Source: Alcanivorax sp. (GTDB lineage Bacteria > Pseudomonadota > Gammaproteobacteria > Pseudomonadales > Alcanivoracaceae). Taken from it: a DNA stretch of 64,000 nt. A program made the position numbers and the translations under genes. This document shows positions 24,844 to 32,957 of the stretch, piece after piece. Below the pieces are notes generated by a model. That model was given only the letters and a program-made list of their open reading frames with translations, did not search any database and was not told the DNA's origin. Position 1 is the stretch's first letter. Each line of letters starts with the position of its first letter. The stretch is from NCBI RefSeq assembly GCF_019431375.1, contig NZ_CP080267.1, positions 496,001 through 560,000 of the forward strand, in the 5' to 3' direction.

Positions 24844-25473
24844 ATGAAAAGCCAGCTTCAGGCGCGGCGGGTTTCCGCTATTTGGCAACAGGGCATGGCC
24901 CGCCGGCGGTTTCTGAAATGGGGCCTGCTGGGTTCTGCCGGCGTGGCGGCTGTGGCCGCCGGTGGTTTTGCCCTGCTGCGTCGTTCCCCTCTGGATCAGC
25001 AATCTGCACCGGCCTGGGCGCAGGGTCTGTCTGATGCGGAATATCATCTTTTCGATCGCGCAAGACAGGTACTTTTGCCCGTTGACGGTACTGCTCTGCT
25101 GCCCAGCGAACAGGTACCTGTGGTGGAAAACGTGCAAACACTGCTTGGGCATTTGCATCCTCTGACACGAAAGGAGGTGGCTGCCGGTCTGGGGCTGTTC
25201 GATAACGCCGCAGTGCTCACTCGAGGCAGCCGTTTTGTCGATTTGAACGATGAGGATGCCCGTGCCTATTTCGATAACTGGGGGCAGGGCAATGTGATCC
25301 AGCGAACCCTGGCCACCGTTATCAAGCAGCTTGTCTATAGCGCCTATTGGCAGGATTCCGCCACCTGGCCGCCCACCGAGTTCGATGGTCCGGTGAGTGA
25401 CCAGTGGGGGCTGGAGTATCTGGGTAATGCGCCCCTGCCGGACGGTGTGGCTGACGGAGAGGCACGGGCATGA
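24844..25473 (+). CDS. Tat-exported small subunit of a membrane-bound GMC-type dehydrogenase (gluconate dehydrogenase subunit 3-like)
   Basis: The 209-residue protein begins with a twin-arginine signal (ARRRFLKWG followed by a hydrophobic Gly/Ala-rich stretch to about residue 45), then a domain resembling the gluconate 2-dehydrogenase subunit 3 family. Such subunits help export or stabilise a partner flavoprotein that has no signal of its own. The partner is almost certainly the GMC oxidoreductase whose start overlaps this stop by 4 nt. The C-terminal sequence WGLEYLGNAPLPDG closely parallels the end of the paralogue at 27324-27920 (WGVRRLGNAPLP). The natural substrate is unknown. Confidence 0.72.
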   Translation: MKSQLQARRVSAIWQQGMARRRFLKWGLLGSAGVAAVAAGGFALLRRSPLDQQSAPAWAQGLSDAEYHLFDRARQVLLPVDGTALLPSEQVPVVENVQTLLGHLHPLTRKEVAAGLGLFDNAAVLTRGSRFVDLNDEDARAYFDNWGQGNVIQRTLATVIKQLVYSAYWQDSATWPPTEFDGPVSDQWGLEYLGNAPLPDGVADGEARA

Positions 25474-27008
25474 GCGAAGTGAAATGGCAGGCATCCGGCC
25501 TGCGAGTCCATCAGGCCAGTGATGTCACCCGCGACCATCTGCAGCTTGAAGCGGATGTGGTGATCGTCGGTTCCGGCGCCGGTGGTGCTGTTAGCGCCTA
25601 TGAGCTGGCCAAGCGTGGCTTCAAGGTGGTGGTACTTGAAGCGGGGCCCTATGTCCCTTCCAAAGACTTCACCGAGAACTTTACCGAGAGCCTGGAGACT
25701 CTCTATCAGGACCATGGTAGCCAGAGTAACAGCGATGGCGATTTACTGGTGTTGCAGGGGGCCTGTGTCGGTGGCTCCACGGTGGTCAATGGCTGCGTCT
25801 GTTTCCGAACCCCGGACTTCATTCTGCAGGACTGGCAGCGGGATTTCGGCTTGAATGAGCTCACCGCTGAAGAACTGGCACCGTATTTTGACGAAGTGGA
25901 AAAGAACCTGGCCGTTCATGATAACGGTGAGCATGAAATTCCCCGGCACGGCCGCCTGATCCGGGCCGGCGCCAACCGACTGGGCTGGTCGGTGAAGCCA
26001 CTCAAGCGCAATATCCGCCAGTGCGGCCTTACCGGGCACTGCCTGTCCGGCTGCAAGACCGAGCGTAAGCAATCCATGCTGGTGACCTATCTGCCGTGGG
26101 CCGCCGCCCATGGTGCGCAGATTTACGCGGATACCCGGGTAGAAAAAATCCTCACCCGCGAGGGCAAGGCCAGCGGTGTCGAGGCGACCATTACCCGCCA
26201 CGATGGCACGGTGGCCGCGACCCTTTCGGTTGCTGCACCGCGCGTCATTCTCGCCGCCGGGGCAGTGCAGACCCCCTTGCTGTTGCTCAAGAGCGGGTTG
26301 GCTAACCGCTCAGGGCAGGTGGGCAAGAACTTCGCCTGCCACCCCTCGCTGTATGTGCCGGCCCGTTACCCCGAGCCGGTGTATCCTTGGCGCGGTGCCA
26401 TGCTGGGGGTCTATGTGGATGAGTTCATGCATCCAGACAAGGGCGGGTTCGTGCTGGAAGACGGTGGGGCAGGGCTGGTGGAACTGACCATGGCGGCTGA
26501 GCCCGGCACCGGCAAGCCGTTCATGGATTACATGGCCAACGCCAAGTATCTGGCCGGGCTGGTAACCCTGATCCACGACCACAATGTGGGCAGCATCGAG
26601 TGGGACGGTGAGCGCAAGAAGATCAACTATCAGCTCAGCAATTCCGACTTTCCTGCCATGCAACGGGCACTGAAAGCCGCTGCCAGGCTGCATCTTGCCG
26701 CCGGGGCCAGCGAAGTTTATGTGCCCGCCAGCGATCAGCGGATCATCCGCAGCGAGGCCGATATCGATAGCCAGGTGGATGGCCTGGAAAACCAGCCTCA
26801 GCACCTGCGTATGGTCAGTTATCACCCCCAGGGTACCTGTCGCATGGGTGCAGACCCGGACCACAGCGTGGTCGCCGCCAATGGCCAGGCCCATGATGTG
26901 CCCGGCCTCTATGTGGCCGATGCCAGCCTGCTGCCCACCTCCATCATCGTTAACCCGCAGATTACCGTGTACGCGCTGGCGACACGAATTGCCCGCCATA
27001 TGGCCTGA
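25470..27008 (+). CDS. GMC-family FAD-dependent oxidoreductase (alcohol or sugar dehydrogenase), canonical active site
   Basis: GMC enzymes oxidise alcohols, sterols or sugars with FAD. The 512-residue protein has the N-terminal Rossmann motif VVIVGSGAGGAVSAYELAKRG (residues 30-50), GACVGGSTVVNG for FAD binding, and the C-terminal substrate domain. The catalytic pair is intact: His452 in SYHPQGTCRMG and Asn495 in VNPQIT. It has no signal peptide, so export probably depends on the Tat-exported partner encoded immediately upstream (4-nt overlap). Electron acceptor is likely a quinone or cytochrome, by analogy with gluconate dehydrogenase. In a hydrocarbon user a role in alcohol oxidation is plausible but unproven. 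Confidence 0.85.
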   Translation: MSEVKWQASGLRVHQASDVTRDHLQLEADVVIVGSGAGGAVSAYELAKRGFKVVVLEAGPYVPSKDFTENFTESLETLYQDHGSQSNSDGDLLVLQGACVGGSTVVNGCVCFRTPDFILQDWQRDFGLNELTAEELAPYFDEVEKNLAVHDNGEHEIPRHGRLIRAGANRLGWSVKPLKRNIRQCGLTGHCLSGCKTERKQSMLVTYLPWAAAHGAQIYADTRVEKILTREGKASGVEATITRHDGTVAATLSVAAPRVILAAGAVQTPLLLLKSGLANRSGQVGKNFACHPSLYVPARYPEPVYPWRGAMLGVYVDEFMHPDKGGFVLEDGGAGLVELTMAAEPGTGKPFMDYMANAKYLAGLVTLIHDHNVGSIEWDGERKKINYQLSNSDFPAMQRALKAAARLHLAAGASEVYVPASDQRIIRSEADIDSQVDGLENQPQHLRMVSYHPQGTCRMGADPDHSVVAANGQAHDVPGLYVADASLLPTSIIVNPQITVYALATRIARHMA

Positions 27009-27080
27009 TCCTTTCAGGAGTGACTGACAGGATGTTGGTTACTCCCGGACACAGGGGCTTTGGCGTTTGTAACGGTTTGT

Positions 27081-27086
27081 TATAGA
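27081..27086 (+). promoter_or_regulatory. Possible -10 element of the second GMC operon
   Basis: TATAGA (27081-27086) matches five of six consensus -10 bases; a weak TTTGGC about 16 nt upstream could serve as -35. The expected transcription start near 27092 coincides with the 5' arm of the structured element at 27091-27254. The 315-nt gap 27009-27323 holds nothing else recognisable. Confidence 0.35.
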
Positions 27087-27090
27087 CTGA

Positions 27091-27254
27091 GACCTGCATC
27101 CGTGGCCTCATCGCGGCGCCTGACGTAAGCCTTTGCCGCCACAGAAAATTTTCTTCAGTCGGTCGTATTGCCTGATACGCCGCTTCTTCAGAAAATCTCC
27201 TGTGACAACAAATTCTTTCGCCATGCATCCACGCTGAAGCCACGGATACAGGTC
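27091..27254 (+). ncRNA. Candidate structured leader RNA closed by a 16-bp long-range stem
   Basis: The arms 27091-27106 and 27239-27254 pair over 16 positions with a single mismatch (27097/27248). Inside, further stems nest without conflict: GCGGC 27113-27117 with GCCGC 27135-27139; CACAG 27140-27144 with CTGTG 27200-27204; ATTTTC 27148-27153 with GAAAAT 27191-27196; CGG-T-CGTAT 27160-27168 with ATACG-CCG 27175-27182. The element lies 69 nt before the next start codon. I do not recognise it as a known riboswitch or RNA family. Since DNA inverted repeats give the same pattern, a small transposable palindrome is the main alternative. Confidence 0.5.
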
Positions 27255-27323
27255 GCTAAAAATTCCGCTCCACCAATAACAACAAGGACCCAAAGGAACA
27301 GGGTCTGCCCAGGAGAGGGTTAG

Positions 27324-27920
27324 ATGAATAACAACAAGCGTGCGCCGCTGCCCGGCTTTCTTGCCGGTCTGGAGCCGTTGAGCCGCCGCAGTTTTCTGCG
27401 CAGTTCCGTGCTCGCCAGCGCCGCAGTCACCTCCGGTTGTGCCAGTATGTTCGGGCGACGCGATGCCCCGGAAACGCTGCAATATCACAGTCTCAATGAG
27501 GACGAAGCCCGGGTCATTACCCGCCTGACGGAAGTCATGTTGCCCACCGCCCGTTACGGTTTGCCCTCCAGCACCGAGGTTGTTCCCACGGTAGGAAACG
27601 TGGATGCCATGTGCCAACGCATGCCACAGCAGACCCGTGAACTGCTTGGTCTGGGCATCTGGGTGTTCAACAACCGTCCCATGGTCAGCTTCAAGTTCAG
27701 CCGGTTTACCTCTCTCTCCGATGACAAGGCGCTGGATTACGTTAACGCCATGCAGGAAGGCTCATTCTTTGAACGCGGTCTGATGACCACACTGAAGGCG
27801 CTGGTGGCATTGAACTACTGGCGTGATGAGCGCACCTGGCCGGGGCTGGAATACCATGGCCCGGTGACCGAAGTGTGGGGCGTGCGTCGGCTGGGTAATG
27901 CACCGTTGCCGCGAGCCTGA
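27324..27920 (+). CDS. Tat-exported small subunit, paralogue of the 24844 gene
   Basis: The 198-residue protein carries a twin-arginine signal SRRSFLRSS and a hydrophobic stretch ending in TSGC, a possible but imperfect lipobox. The mature part is gluconate dehydrogenase subunit 3-like and ends in WGVRRLGNAPLPRA, parallel to its upstream paralogue. A strong ribosome binding site (AGGAGAGGG) precedes the ATG. It is followed after 11 nt by its own GMC oxidoreductase. It probably chaperones that enzyme through the Tat pathway and anchors it; the substrate is unknown. Confidence 0.7.
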   Translation: MNNNKRAPLPGFLAGLEPLSRRSFLRSSVLASAAVTSGCASMFGRRDAPETLQYHSLNEDEARVITRLTEVMLPTARYGLPSSTEVVPTVGNVDAMCQRMPQQTRELLGLGIWVFNNRPMVSFKFSRFTSLSDDKALDYVNAMQEGSFFERGLMTTLKALVALNYWRDERTWPGLEYHGPVTEVWGVRRLGNAPLPRA

Positions 27921-27931
27921 CAGGGGGAATT

Positions 27932-29530
27932 ATGGCTTTTGTACGTGTCGCCCGTGACGGTGTCCCCGTCACCGAGGCAAAAGATGTGGCCCTGGATGCA
28001 AACCTGGGCAAACGCTTCACCCTGAAAACCGATGTGGTCGTGGTGGGCTCCGGCGCTGCCGGCTCCATTGTGGCCTATGAAATGGCGAAGGCCGGCCGCG
28101 ATGTGCTGGTGCTGGAATCCGGCCGTTATTATCCCAGCTCCCGGTTTACCGAACACCTGGGCGATACCATGACCCAGATCTATCAGGATCAGGTCGGCCA
28201 GGTGAATACCACTGCGGATATCATTTTTGTGCAGGGCGCCTGTGTGGGTGGTTCCACGGTGATCGGCGCCTGCGTGATGGAAGAGCCCGGCGATGCAGTG
28301 CTGGATGGCTGGGCGAGCCGGTATGGCCTGGAGAATCTGTCGGCAGAAAAATTCCGGCCTTATCTGGATGGCGTGGCCGACCAGTTGCAGATCCATATCA
28401 ACGAGGCTCATGAAATCAATGCCTGTGCCCACAAGGTGATCCAGGGCTGCGAGAAAATGCAGTTTTCCTGGAAACCGGCTCAGCGCAATGTGAAGCAGTG
28501 TGCCTTGACTGGTCACTGCCTGGCCGGCTGCCCCTCCGACCGGAAAATGAGCTCTCTGGTCACGCATCTGCCCTGGGCTGCCGCCTATGGTGCGCGGATC
28601 TTCTCGGACACCGAAGTGGTGCGTGTACTTACCCGCGACGGCCGTGCCCGTGGCGTGGAAGCGCGTATTACCGACCCGGACAGCGGCGCCCATGTGGCGG
28701 ACATGCAGGTGGATGCGGATATGGTGGTACTGGCCGCCGGTGCTATCCACACGCCGCTGATCATGCAACGCAGTCAGGTGGAAGATCGCAGCGGCCAACT
28801 GGGTCGCAACCTGTCCATTCAGCCCTTCACCCAGGTACTGGGCAAGTTCAAGGAGCCGCTGTTTGGCTTCCGGGGCGCGCTGGTCGGGGTGCAGGTGGAT
28901 GAGTTCACCCGCACCGATGGCTATACCATCTTCTCGGGCCTGGCGGAGCCGGAATCCTTGCTGGCCCAGGGTGACATGAAGGCGGGCAAGGCCCACATCG
29001 ACTTCATGAAAAACTACAAGTACTACGCCGGGGTGAATGCGTTCAGTACCGACCAGGGCAGGGGGCATGTGGAATGGTCCGGGGATGCCTATACCGGTGA
29101 CAAGACCATTCACTGGAACCCGAACCGGGAAGAGTTCGATAACATGAAAGCGTCTGCTGCCCTGGCGGCGCGAATCTTCTTCTCCGGTGGCGCGGAAAAG
29201 GTCTACATGCCCACCTTCCAGAATCTGGAAGTGGATTCGGTCTTTGCGCTGGATGAAACCCTGGACAAGGTGGATTTCGGTTTAAAGGGCATGTACACCT
29301 TCCGGGCCAACAGCTTCAGCCCCCACGGCACTTGCCGAATGGGGTCGGACCCCTACGAGGCGGTGGTTGCCCCCACAGGGCAGGTATATGGCACAGCAGG
29401 CCTGTTTGTGGCTGATGCCAGCCTGATCCCGGAACCGATGACGGCGCCGGTGCAATGGACCGTACAGGCGCTGGCCCAGTATGTGAGCGATCAGATCAAC
29501 GAAAACGCGCACAGTTACTTTATCGGTTAA
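27932..29530 (+). CDS. GMC-family oxidoreductase paralogue with altered active site
   Basis: The 532-residue protein is a clear paralogue of the enzyme at 25470-27008: Rossmann motif VVVVGSGAAGSIVAYEMAKAG near residue 33, GACVGGSTVIGACV, and HCLAGCPSDRKMSS. At the catalytic positions it differs. The segment aligned with SYHPQGTCRMG reads SFSPHGTCRMG (Ser463 for the catalytic His), and the segment aligned with VNPQIT reads APVQWT (Pro506 for the catalytic Asn). FAD binding looks intact. It may act on a different substrate, use His465 instead, or be a non-catalytic partner of the first enzyme. A good GGGGGA ribosome site precedes it. Confidence 0.8.
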   Translation: MAFVRVARDGVPVTEAKDVALDANLGKRFTLKTDVVVVGSGAAGSIVAYEMAKAGRDVLVLESGRYYPSSRFTEHLGDTMTQIYQDQVGQVNTTADIIFVQGACVGGSTVIGACVMEEPGDAVLDGWASRYGLENLSAEKFRPYLDGVADQLQIHINEAHEINACAHKVIQGCEKMQFSWKPAQRNVKQCALTGHCLAGCPSDRKMSSLVTHLPWAAAYGARIFSDTEVVRVLTRDGRARGVEARITDPDSGAHVADMQVDADMVVLAAGAIHTPLIMQRSQVEDRSGQLGRNLSIQPFTQVLGKFKEPLFGFRGALVGVQVDEFTRTDGYTIFSGLAEPESLLAQGDMKAGKAHIDFMKNYKYYAGVNAFSTDQGRGHVEWSGDAYTGDKTIHWNPNREEFDNMKASAALAARIFFSGGAEKVYMPTFQNLEVDSVFALDETLDKVDFGLKGMYTFRANSFSPHGTCRMGSDPYEAVVAPTGQVYGTAGLFVADASLIPEPMTAPVQWTVQALAQYVSDQINENAHSYFIG

Positions 29531-29542
29531 CCAGAAACAGCA

Positions 29543-29570
29543 CGAGACGCAACGCTGGCGTTGCGTCTCG
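29543..29570. terminator. Perfect 13-bp hairpin after the second GMC gene
   Basis: CGAGACGCAACGC (29543-29555) and GCGTTGCGTCTCG (29558-29570) are perfect complements around a two-base centre, 13 nt after the stop codon. There is no T-run, so it may stabilise the mRNA 3' end rather than terminate alone. A second weaker stem (GGTGGTC/GGCCACC, about 29674-29700) lies further on; the rest of the 244-nt gap shows nothing. Confidence 0.55.
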
Positions 29571-29774
29571 GGGCTACGTGCTCTCCGAGTAGACGCCTCG
29601 CCACCCTCCAGACTAAGCCCGTTTTTTCTCAGTGAACGCTGTGCCCTCTGTGGTAAAAAAATGATTTCCCATTGGTGGTCACGACGCAAATCGCGGCCAC
29701 CACGGCGTCATTCGCCATCCCCGCCTGTGCTAGCATTGATGCCCTAGTCGGCACGTAATTTCAGGAGAGTAATC

Positions 29775-30932
29775 ATGCCGGGTTTTGAATTCGCAACCAC
29801 TCATCGTGTACTGCTAGAGGCGGGTGCCGCCGGGCGTTTGCCCGGGCTTTGTCAGGAGCGGGGCGCCAGTCGTGTGCTGCTGGTCACGGATCCGGGTATT
29901 CGTAGTACGCCACTGCTTGGGCCGGTAGAAGACAGTTTCCGGCAAGCGGGGATGCCGCTGGCCATTTTTGATCAGGTCAGTGCCGATCCGGCTGACACCA
30001 TTGTGCTTGACGCTGCCCGTCAGGCCCGTGAGACACGGGCCGATCTGGTGATTGGCTTCGGGGGCGGCTCTTCCATGGATGTGGCCAAGCTGGTGGCATT
30101 GCTGGCGCACCCGGACGCCAGCCAGCAGCTGTCGGATATCTATGGGGTAGGGTTGGCCACGGGGCCGCGCCTGCCGTTGATACAGGTGCCCACCACGGCG
30201 GGTACCGGGTCGGAAGTGACGCCGGTGGCGATTGTGACCACCGGGGCTACTACCAAGGCCGGTGTGGTGGCGCCATCGCTGCTGCCGGATCTGGCAGTAC
30301 TGGATGCGGAGCTGACTCTGGGCCTGCCCGCCCATGTGACGGCCGCCACCGGGGTGGATGCCATGGTCCACGCCATCGAGGCTTACACCAGTGCCCACAA
30401 GAAAAACCCCTATTCGGACATGCTGGCCCGTGAAGCGCTGCGCTTGTTGGGCGACAACCTGGTGACCGCAGTGCAAGAGGGCGGCAATCTGGCGGCCCGC
30501 GAGGCCTGTCTGCTGGGGGCCATGATGGCCGGGCAGGCCTTCGCTAACGCGCCGGTGGCTGCAGTGCACGCGCTGGCCTATCCTCTGGGCGGGCATTTCC
30601 ATATTCCCCACGGGCTGAGTAACTCCCTGGTGCTGCCGGAAGTGCTGAAATTCAATGCTGTTGTCGCCGCGCCCCTGTACGCAGAGCTGGCGCCGATTCT
30701 CAGCGATCAGACCTTCACGGATGCCAGCGGTGGTGCCCAGGTGCTGATTGCTGCTCTGGAGACTCTCATTGATGCGGTTGGGTTACCGGTCCGCCTGCGC
30801 GATGCCGGCGTTAGCGAAGACAGCCTGGAAACCCTGGCAGCGGATGCAATGCTTCAGCAGCGTCTGCTGATCAACAATCCACGGGAAGTGTCCCAGGCGG
30901 ATGCTTTGGCGATCTACAAGGCGGTGTACTGA
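29775..30932 (+). CDS. Iron-containing (group III) alcohol dehydrogenase
   Basis: Group III alcohol dehydrogenases are NAD(P)-dependent, usually Fe(II)-dependent enzymes interconverting alcohols and aldehydes. The 385-residue protein has the dinucleotide-binding GGGSSMDVAK motif (~residues 96-105), the TTAGTGSEVTPVA motif, and the metal ligands in TGVDAMVHAIEAY (Asp, His) and AVHALAYPLGGHFHIPHG (two His). GGAG lies upstream of the ATG. The TGA stop overlaps the thioesterase start, so the two are a unit. With the neighbouring GMC enzymes it suggests alcohol/aldehyde metabolism; chain-length preference cannot be read. Confidence 0.92.
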   Translation: MPGFEFATTHRVLLEAGAAGRLPGLCQERGASRVLLVTDPGIRSTPLLGPVEDSFRQAGMPLAIFDQVSADPADTIVLDAARQARETRADLVIGFGGGSSMDVAKLVALLAHPDASQQLSDIYGVGLATGPRLPLIQVPTTAGTGSEVTPVAIVTTGATTKAGVVAPSLLPDLAVLDAELTLGLPAHVTAATGVDAMVHAIEAYTSAHKKNPYSDMLAREALRLLGDNLVTAVQEGGNLAAREACLLGAMMAGQAFANAPVAAVHALAYPLGGHFHIPHGLSNSLVLPEVLKFNAVVAAPLYAELAPILSDQTFTDASGGAQVLIAALETLIDAVGLPVRLRDAGVSEDSLETLAADAMLQQRLLINNPREVSQADALAIYKAVY

Positions 30933-31363
30933 TGGCAGGGAAGGGCAATCGGCCAGATCGAGGCGAGTATGGCTATCTCTGCCCGGTGGATAGTCGCTGG
31001 AGCGACAACGACATCTACGGCCATATCAACAACGTGGTTTATTACAGCTATTTTGATTCCACCATCAACCGCTATCTGATCGAGCAGGGCGGCCTGGATA
31101 TCCATGATGGCGAACATATCGCCTACGTGGTGAGCTCTGGCTGTGATTATCTGGAAGCTGCTGCCTACCCGGAATCACTGGCTGTGGGCATGAAGGTGGA
31201 CAAGCTGGGTAACAGTTCGGTGCGTTACGGTCTGGCACTGTTTGGTGATGAAGGGGCCGCGAAGGCGACGGGATTTGTGGTGCACGTTTTTGTGAACAGG
31301 AAAAGCGGCCGACCGGTACCAATTCCGGAGCCGTTACGGGCAGCGCTGGAAAAGCTCGCCTGA
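30932..31363 (+). CDS. Acyl-CoA thioesterase, 4-hydroxybenzoyl-CoA thioesterase (hot-dog) family
   Basis: The 143-residue protein has a single hot-dog fold with the family motif DNDIYGHINNVVYYSYFD (catalytic Asp followed by Asn, His and Asn), as in FadM/YbgC-type thioesterases that hydrolyse acyl-CoA to free acid. Its ATG overlaps the stop of the alcohol dehydrogenase gene by one base. A fatty alcohol/aldehyde/acyl-CoA link with its neighbour is inferred from coupling. A bidirectional terminator follows. Confidence 0.86.
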   Translation: MAGKGNRPDRGEYGYLCPVDSRWSDNDIYGHINNVVYYSYFDSTINRYLIEQGGLDIHDGEHIAYVVSSGCDYLEAAAYPESLAVGMKVDKLGNSSVRYGLALFGDEGAAKATGFVVHVFVNRKSGRPVPIPEPLRAALEKLA

Positions 31364-31427
31364 CAGGCAGATTCGTTTTGCCTTTAAACCTCTCATATGG
31401 GGAGGGAATAAATGAGCCTACGGATAG

Positions 31428-31459
31428 AAAAAGCCCGGCCTTTTGAGCCGGGCTTTTTT
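31428..31459. terminator. Bidirectional rho-independent terminator between convergent operons
   Basis: AAAAAGCCCGGC (31428-31439) pairs with GCCGGGCTTTTT (31447-31458), giving a 12-bp stem with A/T tails on both sides. It sits between the + strand thioesterase (ends 31363) and the - strand TonB-type gene (ends 31477) and can stop transcription from both. Confidence 0.92.
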
Positions 31460-31476
31460 ACGTCTGACCGCTACAG

Positions 31477-32460
31477 TCAGTTGGGGAAGAAGTTCAACTT
31501 GTAGTCTCCCTTCCAGGTTTCCACATTCATGGCGCCAAAGTTCATGCCTTTGGCGATCAGCATGATGCGTCTTTCCAGTTGGCTGTCGCCCAGCTGGCTG
31601 GATTTCACTTTCACATCCTGTACATCGCCGTTGGGGGCGATAACCAGGTAGAGAACCACGGTACCTTGCAGGGCAGGATTGCTGCGCAGCGCACGCTGGT
31701 ACTGGCTGTTGAATTTTCCAGCATAGCGGTCGAATACGCGTCGTAGCTGCTCCTGGGTACGGCGGCTCTTGCCGTCGCTGCCCTTGCGGCTCGTACTGGC
31801 CACTTGGCCGGATTCGGCAATCTTGCTGTCCACCTTGCCGCCACCCACGGTGCCGGCGGATAGGGTGCCGCCTCCTCCACCGCCGCTGGATGCCTTGGCG
31901 GTTGCCACGCCACCGGAGCCGGTGCCGGCACGTTTGCCGATCAGATCCCGTTCGGCCTTGGCCGCGCTATCGCCGCCACTGCGCAGACTGTCTCCGGAAT
32001 TCACCAGTGGCCCAATGTCATCCAGACCAGCCAGGGAATCACCCAGATCCTCTTCAAGGCGGGCCTGAGCTTTTTCCCGAGCCTGTTCCCGCTGTTCTTC
32101 GGTGGGGCGGGGCCGCGGTTCCGGTTTGGGCTCGGGCTTGGGTTCCGGCTTCTGTTCTTCTGGCTGAGGTTTTTCCTCCGGTTCTTCTTCTTCGGGCTCC
32201 GGTTCCGGTTCGGGCTCTGGGGGCGGAGGTTCTTTCTGTTTCTCAAGAACCAGCTGTGCCAGCCGTTCCGGGATCTCCTGTTGTTCCCTCGGATCCGGCT
32301 TTTCAATGGTGACTGATTCCACCAGGATCATTAGCAACAATGACAGGATCAGCAGCGTGATGACGATGCCGTAAAGGCGCCGGTCTTCCCCCTCTTGTTT
32401 GTCCCAGGGCAGGGACCCATCAATGAGTATGCGCAGCTTGTTATTATTTTTCTGCGTCAT
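31477..32460 (-). CDS. TonB-like energy transducer with AgmX-type C-terminal domain
   Basis: The 327-residue protein has a short cytoplasmic head, one membrane segment (~residues 28-48), a long Pro/Glu/Lys-rich periplasmic spacer (~65-125), a Gly/Ser-rich region (~165-220), and a C-terminal domain with YQRALRSNPALQGTVVLYLVI and GDVQDVKVKSSQLGDSQLE. That domain resembles the AgmX/PglI C-terminal domain of Myxococcus gliding proteins, a relative of the TonB domain. It should transmit force from the ExbB/ExbD motor encoded just upstream to outer-membrane partners. It is the last gene of a nine-gene operon and overlaps the preceding gene by 4 nt. No TonB-dependent receptor is nearby, so classical iron uptake is not indicated. 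Confidence 0.8.
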   Translation of the reverse strand: MTQKNNNKLRILIDGSLPWDKQEGEDRRLYGIVITLLILSLLLMILVESVTIEKPDPREQQEIPERLAQLVLEKQKEPPPPEPEPEPEPEEEEPEEKPQPEEQKPEPKPEPKPEPRPRPTEEQREQAREKAQARLEEDLGDSLAGLDDIGPLVNSGDSLRSGGDSAAKAERDLIGKRAGTGSGGVATAKASSGGGGGGTLSAGTVGGGKVDSKIAESGQVASTSRKGSDGKSRRTQEQLRRVFDRYAGKFNSQYQRALRSNPALQGTVVLYLVIAPNGDVQDVKVKSSQLGDSQLERRIMLIAKGMNFGAMNVETWKGDYKLNFFPN

Positions 32461-32957
32461 TCAGACTCCTCCTCTGCCACTTTCAGGACGGCAAAGGCGA
32501 CCTTGGTGTAGGGCGTCTCCATGCAGCTACGCATCAGTTTCTTGATGACGGCATAGGGCACATCCCGGTCGGCCTGAATCATGATCTCCCGCTCTTGTTC
32601 CGGGTCCAGTGCGAGGGCCCGGGAGGCGCGGAATTTCAGTTCTTCCACCAAGGCATCGACGGTGCGCTCTTCTTGCGCTTTTACTGCCTGGGTATCGGCA
32701 ATCTTGCGACCATCGATCACCACTGCGGTGGGGCTGACCTGGATGATGAGAACATCGTTGGGCAACTCCTGGGCGGTGGATTCCGGTAGCTGGATATCCT
32801 GGTCATCCGGCAGTTTGGCGGCGTTGTTGTTATTCACCAGCAGAAAGATCAGCAGGATGGTGAAGATATCCATCAGGGACGTCAGGTTCAGGGTTGCAAC
32901 GGTCTTGTTGCGGCGATGATGGCGGGACATACGGCGCGCGCGAGCTGATTTCTTCAT
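32457..32957 (-). CDS. ExbD/TolR-type motor subunit, proton-carrying Asp present
   Basis: The 166-residue protein has a basic N-terminus, one membrane segment in LNLTSLMDIFTILLIFLLVN (~residues 23-42), and a periplasmic domain with the DRDVPYAVIKKLM motif of ExbD/TolR. Asp30 matches the transmembrane Asp (Asp25 of E. coli ExbD) that carries protons through the motor. It overlaps the preceding ExbD-type gene and the following TonB-type gene by 4 nt each. Together these give one ExbB and two ExbD-type proteins; this one should supply the proton path. Confidence 0.85.
   Translation of the reverse strand: MKKSARARRMSRHHRRNKTVATLNLTSLMDIFTILLIFLLVNNNNAAKLPDDQDIQLPESTAQELPNDVLIIQVSPTAVVIDGRKIADTQAVKAQEERTVDALVEELKFRASRALALDPEQEREIMIQADRDVPYAVIKKLMRSCMETPYTKVAFAVLKVAEEESE

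Noticed and set aside
27108..27224. Possible 38-residue basic protein (MAKEFVVTGDFLKKRR...) on the minus strand
   Set aside because: It overlaps the folded element at 27091-27254, has a weak ribosome site, and codon use unlike the neighbouring genes. The RNA-structure explanation is better.
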